DNA of 64,000 nt from an uncultured Collinsella sp. (lineage in GTDB: Bacteria; Actinomycetota; Coriobacteriia; Coriobacteriales; Coriobacteriaceae). The notes beneath the pieces are model-generated. The model saw nothing but the letters and a program-made list of their open reading frames with translations, made no database searches and was not told the origin of the DNA. The stretch spans positions 1 to 64,000 of the forward strand of contig CAAEBN010000017.1 of assembly GCA_900754075.1 (NCBI GenBank), in the 5' to 3' direction. The first letter of the stretch is position 1. Each line of letters starts with the position of its first letter. This document shows positions 7,198-14,361 of this stretch, one piece after another. The translations under genes were made by a program, and so were the position numbers.

Positions 7198-8343
7198 CTA
7201 GAGCACCTCCGTGTAGCTGCCAAAGTAGGTGAAGCTCTCGCACACGTCATCGATGGAATCGAGTAGGTCGTCGAGCGCCTTGCTGCCAAAGGGGCAGTCC
7301 AGATCGAAGTAGAACATAAACTCAAAGTCGCGACCGGGGATGGGGCGGCTCTCGAGCTTGATAAGGTTGATGTTGAGCGCATAGAAGCGCTCGAGCACGC
7401 GATAGAGGGCGCCCGGTTCGTTGGCCGTGGTGATCATGAGCGAGGTGCGGTTGGCGCCGGGGTAGACGCGCGGCTCGCGGCTGATGACGACGAAGCGCGT
7501 GTAGTTGTTGCCCGAGTCCTGAATGTTGGACTCCAGCACCTCCAGACCGTAGAGCGCCGCGCAACTGCGCGAGGCGATGGCGGCGACGTCGGCGCGCTCG
7601 GAGCTGGCGACCATCTCGGCCGACATGGCCGTGTTGGGATACTTGGTGGCGTGCAGATCGTGCGCCTCGATAAAGCCGGCGCATTGCGCGATGGCCTGAC
7701 CGTGGCTATAGACTTCACGAACATCCTGCAGCTTGGTGCCGGGCTTGACGAGCAGGTTGTGGTCGATCTTGAGGCGCAGCGAGCGCACAATGTGGAAGTC
7801 GAACTGGGCGAGCAAGTCGTAGACGGCGTTGACCGAGCCGGCGGTGGAGTTTTCGATGGGCAGCACGCCAAACTCGCAGAAGCCGTAGCGCACGGCGCGC
7901 ATGACACCTTCGAAGGTCTCGAAGAACGCGATATCGGGCACGGCAAAGAGCTTGCACGCGGCGATCTGGCTGTAGGCGCCCTCAACGCCCTGGCAGGCTA
8001 CGCTGGCAGTCTGGGGGAAGGGCGTGTCGAAGGCCTCAGCAGTGGCGTGGGCCTTTTGCGAGACCGTGATGCCCTTGAGCTCGTTGATATAGCGCTGCTG
8101 CTCGGCCTTGCTCATGCTCATGAGGAGTCGGAACAGCGTGATGGTCTGCGCCTCGTAGCGCTCGGGAGCGCGGCCGGCAAGGTTGTTGAGCTTGGAGCGC
8201 TCGCGGGCGGGGTCGAAGACGGCCTTGCCCATCTCGATTTTTGATTTGGCGACCTCGGTGGCAATGTCCATGCGTTCGACAAAACTGTTGAGGAGCGTGG
8301 TATCGATGCCATCGATGGCCTGGCGGATGTCAGCAAGGTCCAT
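7198..8343 (-). CDS. pheA: Bifunctional chorismate mutase / prephenate dehydratase
   Basis: Converts chorismate to prephenate and on to phenylpyruvate, the committed branch to phenylalanine. Of 381 residues, ~1-90 form an AroQ-type chorismate mutase helix bundle (DIRQAIDGID, then a Lys/Arg-rich second helix). Residues ~107-290 are the dehydratase (QGVEGAYSQ, LPIENSTAGSV, and NYTRF with the catalytic Thr-Arg-Phe). Residues ~303-380 form an ACT domain (NEPGALYRVLERF, then ESRP), which in this family binds phenylalanine for feedback inhibition. AAAGGGG precedes the ATG at 8343. A long palindromic repeat lies between this gene and aroC upstream. Confidence 0.95.
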   Translation of the reverse strand: MDLADIRQAIDGIDTTLLNSFVERMDIATEVAKSKIEMGKAVFDPARERSKLNNLAGRAPERYEAQTITLFRLLMSMSKAEQQRYINELKGITVSQKAHATAEAFDTPFPQTASVACQGVEGAYSQIAACKLFAVPDIAFFETFEGVMRAVRYGFCEFGVLPIENSTAGSVNAVYDLLAQFDFHIVRSLRLKIDHNLLVKPGTKLQDVREVYSHGQAIAQCAGFIEAHDLHATKYPNTAMSAEMVASSERADVAAIASRSCAALYGLEVLESNIQDSGNNYTRFVVISREPRVYPGANRTSLMITTANEPGALYRVLERFYALNINLIKLESRPIPGRDFEFMFYFDLDCPFGSKALDDLLDSIDDVCESFTYFGSYTEVL

Positions 8344-8370
8344 ATGGACCCCTTTCGTGAATGGTTGCCG

Positions 8371-8495
8371 GGGTAGTTAATTTGGGACGGGGTTTTTAGC
8401 TACCCTTTGACTGTCGACGAGTCGATGGGTGCCAGGGCAAATAACGACTGGCATATGGGGGTAGCTAAAATAGCCCCGTCCCAAATTAACTACCC
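8371..8495. repeat. Long intergenic inverted repeat (nested palindromes) with TAATTTGGGACGGGG core
   Basis: The left arm 8371-8405 and right arm 8458-8495 are near-perfect reverse complements around a 52-nt centre. Each arm is itself bounded by GGGTAGTTAA and TTAGCTACCC, so palindromes are nested. The same core and ends occur at 42211-42320. It fills most of the pheA-aroC gap and could act as a terminator or a mobile REP/MITE-like element. Confidence 0.8.
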
Positions 8496-8509
8496 TTGGG
8501 GTAGGTGGA

Positions 8510-9607
8510 CTAGCGCTGTCCGGCGTCTTCTAGGAGGGCGTCCCAGATGGCCAGCGCTGCGGCTGCTTCGGCTACGGGGACGGCGCGCGGGACGATGCAG
8601 GGATCGTGACGGCCGTGGATCGAGAGCTCGGCATTTTCCATGGCGTCCATGTCCACCGTCTGCTGCTCGCGGCCAATGGAGGGCGTGGGCTTTACGGCCA
8701 TACGCCACATGACGGGTGCGCCGGTCGAAATACCGCCCAGGATGCCGCCGGCATTATTGGACTCGACCTCGATCTTGCCGGTCTCGGCGTCGATGCGATA
8801 CGGATCGTTGTTCTCGCTGCCGCGCATGGCGGCGACGGCAAAGCCCATGCCAAACTCCACGCCCTTCACGGCGGGAATCCCAAACGCGATCTGCGCGATG
8901 CGGTTCTCGATGCCGTCGAACATGGGGTCGCCGATGCCCGCGGGCAGGCCGTAGATACCGCACTCCACGATGCCGCCGATGCTGTCGAGCTCGTCGCGCG
9001 CGGCAAAGATCTCCTCGCGCATGCGACCGGCAGCTGCGGCGTCAATGCACGGCAGGTCGTTGGTAAGGATCGCCTTGCGGTCGGCTTCGCGATAGACCAT
9101 GTCGTCCATGGGCAGATCGGAGATGCCGCCGATCTGCGCTACGTGCGCCATCACGTTAATGCCGCGGGCCTCGAGCGCCTGCAGCGCGATGCCGCCCGCG
9201 ATGCACAGGGGCGCTGTCAGGCGGCCGGAGAAGTGTCCGCCGCCGGCGACGTCGTGCATGTTGTGGTACTTCACGCGTGCCGGGAAATCCGCATGGCCCG
9301 GGCGGGGCTTGCGGCGTAGCTCGGAGTAGTCCTTGGAGCGCGTGTTGGTGTTCTCGATTATCGCGGCGATAGGCGCGCCCGTGGTGTGTCCATCAACTAT
9401 GCCGGCGATAATGTGGGCGGCGTCGGCCTCGCGGCGCTTGGTCGCGGTCTCGTCACGGCCGGGGGCGCGACGGTCCAAAAAGGCCTGCAGCTGCTCCAGG
9501 TCAACGGCGATACCTGCCGGAATACCATCGAGCGAGCAGCCGATAGCGGGGGAGTGCGACTGGCCGAAGATACTTAGGTGCAAGACGTTGCCAAAGGTCG
9601 AGGACAT
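8510..9607 (-). CDS. aroC: Chorismate synthase
   Basis: Catalyses the last common step, EPSP to chorismate, using reduced FMN. The 365-residue product has the expected length and signatures: FGQSHSPAIGC near residue 14, RKPRPGHADFPA, the GGGHFSGRLTAP block, an ESNNAGGILGGISTG segment and the C-terminal SIHGRHDPCIVPR. Its start lies 1 nt after the aroA stop, with GAGGAGGAAT inside the end of aroA as the ribosome binding site, so the two are translationally coupled. It is followed by the long inverted repeat at 8371-8495, which may reduce read-through into pheA. Confidence 0.95.
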   Translation of the reverse strand: MSSTFGNVLHLSIFGQSHSPAIGCSLDGIPAGIAVDLEQLQAFLDRRAPGRDETATKRREADAAHIIAGIVDGHTTGAPIAAIIENTNTRSKDYSELRRKPRPGHADFPARVKYHNMHDVAGGGHFSGRLTAPLCIAGGIALQALEARGINVMAHVAQIGGISDLPMDDMVYREADRKAILTNDLPCIDAAAAGRMREEIFAARDELDSIGGIVECGIYGLPAGIGDPMFDGIENRIAQIAFGIPAVKGVEFGMGFAVAAMRGSENNDPYRIDAETGKIEVESNNAGGILGGISTGAPVMWRMAVKPTPSIGREQQTVDMDAMENAELSIHGRHDPCIVPRAVPVAEAAAALAIWDALLEDAGQR

Positions 9608-9608
9608 G

Positions 9609-10928
9609 CTATTCCTCCTCGAGCGTGACCTTGCCGCCCAACAGGCGGTAGTGGTCGAAGAAATCGGGATAGGACTTGTTGACGGCCTCGGCGCCGTGGA
9701 TCACGACCTCGCCGGCGGCGCGACTCGCGGCGATGGCGGCCATCATGGCGATGCGGTGGTCGTTGTGCGAATCGACCTCGCCGCCGGTAAGGGCATCGAC
9801 GCCCTTGATGATGAGGTCGTCACCGGCAATACGCACCTGCGCGCCCAGCGCGGTGAGCTCGCGGGTGGTGGTGGCCAGACGGTCAGATTCCTTGATGCGC
9901 AGGCGTGCACAGTCACGGATGAACGTGCGGCCCTGAGCCAGCGACGCCACGGCCGAAATGACGGGCACCAAGTCCGGAATGTCGTGGGCGCTCATCTCAA
10001 AGCCGGCGAGCTTGTCGGACTGGACAGTGGCGGCGTTGGTTGAGCGCACAATGCGGGCGCCAAAGCGCGAAAGCGCGGCGAGCACGTTGCGGTCGCCCTG
10101 TGCGGAGCTCAGTGACACGCCCTCGACGGTGATGGGGTCGGTGCCGATGGCGCCGGCGCACAGCCAGAAGGCGGCGTTGGACCAGTCGCCCTCGACGGCT
10201 ACGCTGCCGGGCGTGCGGTACGAGCCGCTGCTCACGCGGAAGTTTGTGACCTCGGGCTGGCCGTCCTTGGCCGGAATACGCTCGACGTTGACCTCGACAC
10301 CAAAGGCCTTCATGGCCTGGATGGTCAGGTTGATATAGGGGCGGCTCTCGATAAGGCCGGTCACCTGCACGCAGGAGGGCTGGGCCAGCAGCGGGGCCGC
10401 CAGCAGCAGGCCGGAGATATACTGCGAGCTCACGTTGCCCGGAAGCACAAAGGTGCCCGGGCGCATACGGCCGCTTGTCTTGAGCGGAAAACCGCCCAGG
10501 CCCTGCAGGTCGCAACCGGCGGCGATGATCTCGTCCGAGAGCGGGGAGAGCGGGCGGGCGCCCAGGCGACCCTGGCCCACGAAGGTGGCCTCCGCGCCTA
10601 GCGCGCAGGCGACCGGCAGCATGAAGCGCAGCGTGGAGCCGCTCTCGCCGCAGTCGAGCGTGCCGCCGGCAAGGGCCTTGAGCAGTCCAAATTCAACACT
10701 CTTCATGGTGGGGTGGACCTGGAAGCCGTCCTCGACGGTCTCGATACGGGCGCCGAGCGCCGTGAGGCAGCGCACCGTAGCATCGATGTCGGCGCAGGTA
10801 GTGTTGCATGTAACGTGTGTCTCGCCGTTGGCAAGAGCGGCGCAGATGATGAGGCGATGCGCCATCGATTTGGACGCGATGGCGGGAACGGTGCCCTTGA
10901 GCGGGGACGGGGTGATGCGGGCTAACAT
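9609..10928 (-). CDS. aroA: 3-phosphoshikimate 1-carboxyvinyltransferase (EPSP synthase)
   Basis: Transfers the enolpyruvyl group of PEP to shikimate 3-phosphate. The 439-residue product has the two-domain EPSP synthase pattern: the substrate lysine in SKSMAHRLI (near residue 20), LDCGESGSTLRFMLPVA for the PEP/shikimate site, RPLSPL, the SSQYISGLLLAAPLL strand and the C-terminal DHRIAMM. ATG 10928 is chosen since it opens MLARITPSPLKG, the normal N-terminus; the open frame continues to 11171 but only as antisense-like sequence inside aroB. It overlaps the aroB stop by 7 nt, which fits one polycistronic message. Confidence 0.95.
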   Translation of the reverse strand: MLARITPSPLKGTVPAIASKSMAHRLIICAALANGETHVTCNTTCADIDATVRCLTALGARIETVEDGFQVHPTMKSVEFGLLKALAGGTLDCGESGSTLRFMLPVACALGAEATFVGQGRLGARPLSPLSDEIIAAGCDLQGLGGFPLKTSGRMRPGTFVLPGNVSSQYISGLLLAAPLLAQPSCVQVTGLIESRPYINLTIQAMKAFGVEVNVERIPAKDGQPEVTNFRVSSGSYRTPGSVAVEGDWSNAAFWLCAGAIGTDPITVEGVSLSSAQGDRNVLAALSRFGARIVRSTNAATVQSDKLAGFEMSAHDIPDLVPVISAVASLAQGRTFIRDCARLRIKESDRLATTTRELTALGAQVRIAGDDLIIKGVDALTGGEVDSHNDHRIAMMAAIAASRAAGEVVIHGAEAVNKSYPDFFDHYRLLGGKVTLEEE

Positions 10929-12028
10929 GCGGAAGCGTCTCCCTTCTGGCCGAGGCCCTCGGCAATCAAATCGTGGAAGGTGGAAAGCGGCGTGCGGTCG
11001 ATGCTGCAGCGGCCAATTCCGTGCGGAATTACCAGGTCGATGGTGTCGCCCGCGCGCTTCTTGTCGTGGAGCGCCTCGGCAAAGACGGCATCGGCATCTA
11101 GGTCGCAGCGGGTCTTGAGGCCGTGGCGGGCGCAGAGCTCCTCGATACGATCGGGCAGCTCGGCATCGCAAACGCCATGTAGGGCTGCGGCGCGCGTGAT
11201 GATGCCCATGCCAATCGACACGCAGTTGCCGTGGCCGAGCTCAAAGTGCTCGCAGGCTTCGACGGCGTGTCCGGCGCTGTGGCCAAAGTTAAGGAGCTTG
11301 CGCTGATTGGTCTCGCGCTCGTCGGCAACGACCACGGCGCGCTTGATGTCGATATTGCGGGCGATGATGAGCGCCGCACGGGCCACGTCATGGTTGAGCA
11401 GCTCAAGCGTGAGTGGGGTCTTCTCCAGCTCGGCGAAAAGCTCGGGGTCGGCGATCACGGCGTGCTTGACGACCTCGCCGCAGCCGTCGGCGAACTGCTC
11501 GGGCGTGAGGGTGGCGAGGCACCCCACGTCGGCGATGACCACGCTCGGCTGCCAAAAGGCGCCGGCCAGGTTCTTGCCAGCCTCCAGGTCGATGGCCGTC
11601 TTGCCGCCGACCGACGAATCCACCATGGCGAGCAGGCTTGTGGGAATCTGCACAAACTTGCAGCCGCGCATGTAGGTGGCGGCCACAAAGCCGGCCACGT
11701 CGCCCACGACGCCGCCGCCGAGCGCCACGATCACGTCGGAGCGCGAAAGCTCGTGCTCGGCCACAAACTCCAAAATGGCAACGTAGGTCTCGGCGCGCTT
11801 ATGGGCCTCGCCGGCCTCGAAGGTGTAGATGCTCACCTCGTAGCCTGCGGATTCGAGGCTTTGCTTAACGGGCATCTGGTAGAGGGGACCTACGTTGGTG
11901 TCCGTCACGATGACGGCGTGCGAGCCGCCGGCGGTGGCGCGTACGAGCGGGCCTGCCTGCTCCAGTAAAAACGTGCCCACATGCACCTGGTAGGGGCGTA
12001 CGGTGTCGATATCGATGGTAATCGCCAT
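10922..12028 (-). CDS. aroB: 3-dehydroquinate synthase
   Basis: NAD- and metal-dependent enzyme that converts DAHP to 3-dehydroquinate, the second shikimate step. The 368-residue product contains the NAD-binding GGGVVGDVAGF near residue 104, the MVDSSVGGKTAID loop, a metal-ligand glutamate in the GEVVKHA segment and ligand histidines in NFGHSAGHAVE. AAAGGACC precedes ATG 12028. It overlaps aroA by 7 nt and follows tyrA by 36 nt. No unusual residues were noticed. Confidence 0.95.
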   Translation of the reverse strand: MAITIDIDTVRPYQVHVGTFLLEQAGPLVRATAGGSHAVIVTDTNVGPLYQMPVKQSLESAGYEVSIYTFEAGEAHKRAETYVAILEFVAEHELSRSDVIVALGGGVVGDVAGFVAATYMRGCKFVQIPTSLLAMVDSSVGGKTAIDLEAGKNLAGAFWQPSVVIADVGCLATLTPEQFADGCGEVVKHAVIADPELFAELEKTPLTLELLNHDVARAALIIARNIDIKRAVVVADERETNQRKLLNFGHSAGHAVEACEHFELGHGNCVSIGMGIITRAAALHGVCDAELPDRIEELCARHGLKTRCDLDADAVFAEALHDKKRAGDTIDLVIPHGIGRCSIDRTPLSTFHDLIAEGLGQKGDASAC

Positions 12029-12064
12029 AAGCTTCGGTCCTTTCGACCTGGCGTGATAGGTGGT

Positions 12065-12979
12065 CTAGTGGGAGGTCTCGTCGTCGAGCGCGCGCTTGAT
12101 GCGGTCGCCCTCGGCAAGGAGATTTTCCAGATAGCGCTGGTTTCGGTCCTTAAGGGCGCGTCTGTAGGCGCCGAGCGAGTCGATCAGATGGTCGATCTCG
12201 AAGGCGAGCGCATCTGCATCGTCGATCATGAGCTCGGACCACATTTGCGGGTTGAGGTGCGCCACGCGGGTGAGGTCGCGGTAGCTGCCGGCCGAAAAAC
12301 CGTGGTGGACCTGCGCGGTCGGGCTCTTAACATAGGCGTTGGAGACGACGTGCGCGAGCTGGCTTGTAAAGGCGATGACGCGGTCGTGCTCGGCGGCGCT
12401 TGTTACGCTGAACTTGCCAAAGCCTAAGGGACGCACCATCTCGCGCACCTGGCCCAAAAGCTCCAGCTTAAGTGCGTCGTCCACTGCGGGCGGCACAAGA
12501 ACGAGCGGTGCGCCCTGGAACAGGTCGGCGCGGGAGTGCGCGTAGCCCGAGAACTGCGTGCCCGCCATGGGGTGCGCGCCCACAAAGTAAAAACCGTGCT
12601 CGCGGGCAAGCTCAAAGGCGCGCTCGCACACGATACCCTTGACGCCCACGGTGTCGATCACCACGGGGCCCATGATGGCCTCGGTGTCGGTGGCGTCGGC
12701 GAGTGCCTGGGCGTGCGCCTCGAGCCACTCGATGCAGGCCTCGGGGTAGCAAGCAAGGACGATGATGTCGCACTCGCCGAGCGTCTTATCGTTGAGTTCG
12801 CCGGCGACGGTGCCCATGCTGGCGGCCGTCATGACGTCGTCATCGGGGTCCCAGGCCAGCACGCGGACGCCCGCCTGCGCATAGCCGCGGGCAAAGCTGC
12901 CGCCGATGAGGCCCAGGCCCACGATACCGGCGCACTTGGGGCCACCCTGGTTAACGCGTGCGTTTCTCACCGTACCCAT
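12065..12979 (-). CDS. tyrA: Prephenate dehydrogenase
   Basis: Oxidatively decarboxylates prephenate to 4-hydroxyphenylpyruvate, the tyrosine branch. The 304-residue protein has an N-terminal Rossmann fold (IVGLGLIGGSFARGYAQAG) with a following acidic residue in AWDPDDD that suggests NAD preference. The catalytic-site segment is GAHPMAGTQFSGYAHS, and a helical dimerisation domain follows. There is no C-terminal ACT domain, so feedback control by tyrosine would have to act within the core or on DAHP synthase. It starts 3 nt after the aroF stop. Confidence 0.93.
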   Translation of the reverse strand: MGTVRNARVNQGGPKCAGIVGLGLIGGSFARGYAQAGVRVLAWDPDDDVMTAASMGTVAGELNDKTLGECDIIVLACYPEACIEWLEAHAQALADATDTEAIMGPVVIDTVGVKGIVCERAFELAREHGFYFVGAHPMAGTQFSGYAHSRADLFQGAPLVLVPPAVDDALKLELLGQVREMVRPLGFGKFSVTSAAEHDRVIAFTSQLAHVVSNAYVKSPTAQVHHGFSAGSYRDLTRVAHLNPQMWSELMIDDADALAFEIDHLIDSLGAYRRALKDRNQRYLENLLAEGDRIKRALDDETSH

Positions 12980-12982
12980 GGG

Positions 12983-14008
12983 CTACTCCTGAACGGTCTC
13001 TTGGCAGACGACCTCGCGGATGGCGCGGATGCGGCGCATGGTGTCGTCGAACTGGTCGGGGGTGAGGGCCTGAGCACCGTCGGACCAGGCGTGGCTCGGG
13101 TCGTCGTGGACCTCGATCTCCAGACCGTTGGCGCCGCAGGCGGTCGCGGCGAGCGCCATGGGCTCAACATAGCGGGTGTAACCGGTGGCGTGGCTGGGGT
13201 CGGCGACGACGGGCAGGTGCGATAGGTGGTGCAGCACCGGCACGGCGTTGAGGTCGAAGGTGTTGCGGGTGCGGGTCTCGAAGGTGCGGATGCCGCGCTC
13301 GCACAGGATGACGTTGTCGTTGCCCTCGCTCATGATGTACTCGGCTGCCATAAGCAGCTCGTCGACGGTGCCGGACATGCCGCGCTTGAGCAGGATCGGG
13401 GTCTGCGTCTTGCCGACCTCCTTGAGCAGGGGGAAGTTCTGGGCGTTGCGAGCGCCAATCTGCATGACGTCGATCTTCTTGTTGAGGAAGACCTGCACGT
13501 CGCGCGGGTCCATGATCTCGGTGACGATCGGCATGTCGAGCTCGGCGGATGCCTCGCACAGTAGGTCCAGGCCGGCGGGACCCATGCCTTGGTAGGCGTA
13601 CGGGGAGGTGCGGGGCTTGTAGGCGCCGCCGCGCAGCATCGTGGCGCCGGCGGCCTTCACACGGCGTGCGATGCGGATGAGGTTCTCGCCCTCGACGGAG
13701 CAGGGGCCGGCGATGACCTGGAACTGGTCGCCGCCGATCTTGACGCCGTGGCCGCAGTCGATGATGGAGTCCTCGGGGTGGAACTTGCGGTTGGCGCGCT
13801 TGAACGGCTCGGAGACGCGCTGCACGCGCTCGACGACGTCCATGGACTCGAGCAGGAACGGGTCGATCTTGGTCGTATCGCCCACCAGGCCGATGATGGT
13901 CTCGTTCTCGCCGCGCGAGACGTCGGTTTTGAGTCCCTTTTTCTCAATCCAGCTGACGATGTGGCTGACGGCCTCGTCGCTGGCGCTCTGCTTTAAAATC
14001 GCAATCAT
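12983..14008 (-). CDS. aroF: DAHP synthase (3-deoxy-7-phosphoheptulonate synthase), type I beta
   Basis: First enzyme of the shikimate pathway, condensing PEP with erythrose 4-phosphate. The 341-residue product has an N-terminal ferredoxin-like domain (~1-70, IAILKQSASDEAVSHIVSWI), the arrangement known from Thermotoga-type enzymes where it gives aromatic amino-acid feedback. The catalytic barrel has IAGPCSVEGE, LRGGAYKPRTSPY, LKRGMSGTVDELL, CERGIRTFE and DPSHATG. ATG 14008 is preferred (GAGAGG upstream) over an earlier ATG at 14056 whose extra residues are not family-like. As the first gene of the aromatic cluster it is the natural control point; a possible attenuator hairpin lies just upstream. 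Confidence 0.93.
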   Translation of the reverse strand: MIAILKQSASDEAVSHIVSWIEKKGLKTDVSRGENETIIGLVGDTTKIDPFLLESMDVVERVQRVSEPFKRANRKFHPEDSIIDCGHGVKIGGDQFQVIAGPCSVEGENLIRIARRVKAAGATMLRGGAYKPRTSPYAYQGMGPAGLDLLCEASAELDMPIVTEIMDPRDVQVFLNKKIDVMQIGARNAQNFPLLKEVGKTQTPILLKRGMSGTVDELLMAAEYIMSEGNDNVILCERGIRTFETRTRNTFDLNAVPVLHHLSHLPVVADPSHATGYTRYVEPMALAATACGANGLEIEVHDDPSHAWSDGAQALTPDQFDDTMRRIRAIREVVCQETVQE

Positions 14009-14041
14009 GGTGTGCCTCTCACCTCGATGGATAGCCCTTGC

Positions 14042-14066
14042 AAAAACGGCCCGCATCGCGAGCCGT
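14042..14066 (-). promoter_or_regulatory. Possible attenuator hairpin in the aroF leader
   Basis: On the minus strand ACGGC (14066-14062) pairs with GCCGT (14050-14046), extended by an inner CGC/GCG pairing, and is followed by TTTTG. This resembles an intrinsic terminator about 35 nt before the aroF start codon. A -10-like TATAAA lies around 14090-14085. Control of the aromatic operon is inferred. Confidence 0.35.
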
Positions 14067-14169
14067 TATATATGTGCATGAGAGTTTATACTATCTGACT
14101 CGCTTTTGCCGCCTAAAGCGCGCCGTCGCGCCGTGTCTCCCACGTAATTGCAAAGCTTTTTCTATTATT

Positions 14170-14199
14170 TTGTTAGCCCGTGGCGCACTTGGGTATAAT
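14170..14199 (+). promoter_or_regulatory. Promoter of tRNA-Arg
   Basis: TTGTTA (14170-14175), an 18-nt spacer and a perfect TATAAT (14194-14199) end 11 nt before the mature tRNA. This is a strong sigma70-type promoter. Confidence 0.75.
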
Positions 14200-14210
14200 G
14201 CCTACCGTTC

Positions 14211-14287
14211 GCCCTATTAGCTCAGGGGATTAGAGCGTCTGCCTCCGGAGCAGAAGGCCGTTGGTTCGAATCCAACATGGGGCACCA
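14211..14287 (+). tRNA. tRNA-Arg (anticodon CCG)
   Basis: Complete cloverleaf: acceptor GCCCTAT/ATGGGGC with one G-U pair, D-arm GCTC...GAGC, anticodon stem TCTGC/GCAGA with loop CTCCGGA (anticodon CCG, reading CGG), a 5-nt variable loop, and T-arm GTTGG-TTCGAAT-CCAAC. The discriminator base A is at 14284 and CCA is encoded (14285-14287). A promoter lies upstream and a terminator downstream, so it is a single-gene unit. Confidence 0.97.
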
Positions 14288-14297
14288 TCGAACTAAG

Positions 14298-14330
14298 ACC
14301 GTCCGAACCTCGCATGGTCCGGGCGGTTTT
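14298..14330 (+). terminator. Terminator of tRNA-Arg
   Basis: CCGTCCG (14299-14305) pairs with CGGGCGG (14320-14326) with an inner ACC/GGT helix, followed by TTTT. It ends 32 nt before the chosen start of the P-type ATPase. Confidence 0.75.
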
Positions 14331-14361
14331 CTTATACCGACGCGACATGATGGGACGTGGT

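Noticed and set aside
14211..14287. tRNA-Arg as an attachment site for an integrated element
   Set aside because: No integrase, no repeat of the tRNA 3' end and no prophage-like genes are nearby; the flanking genes look native.
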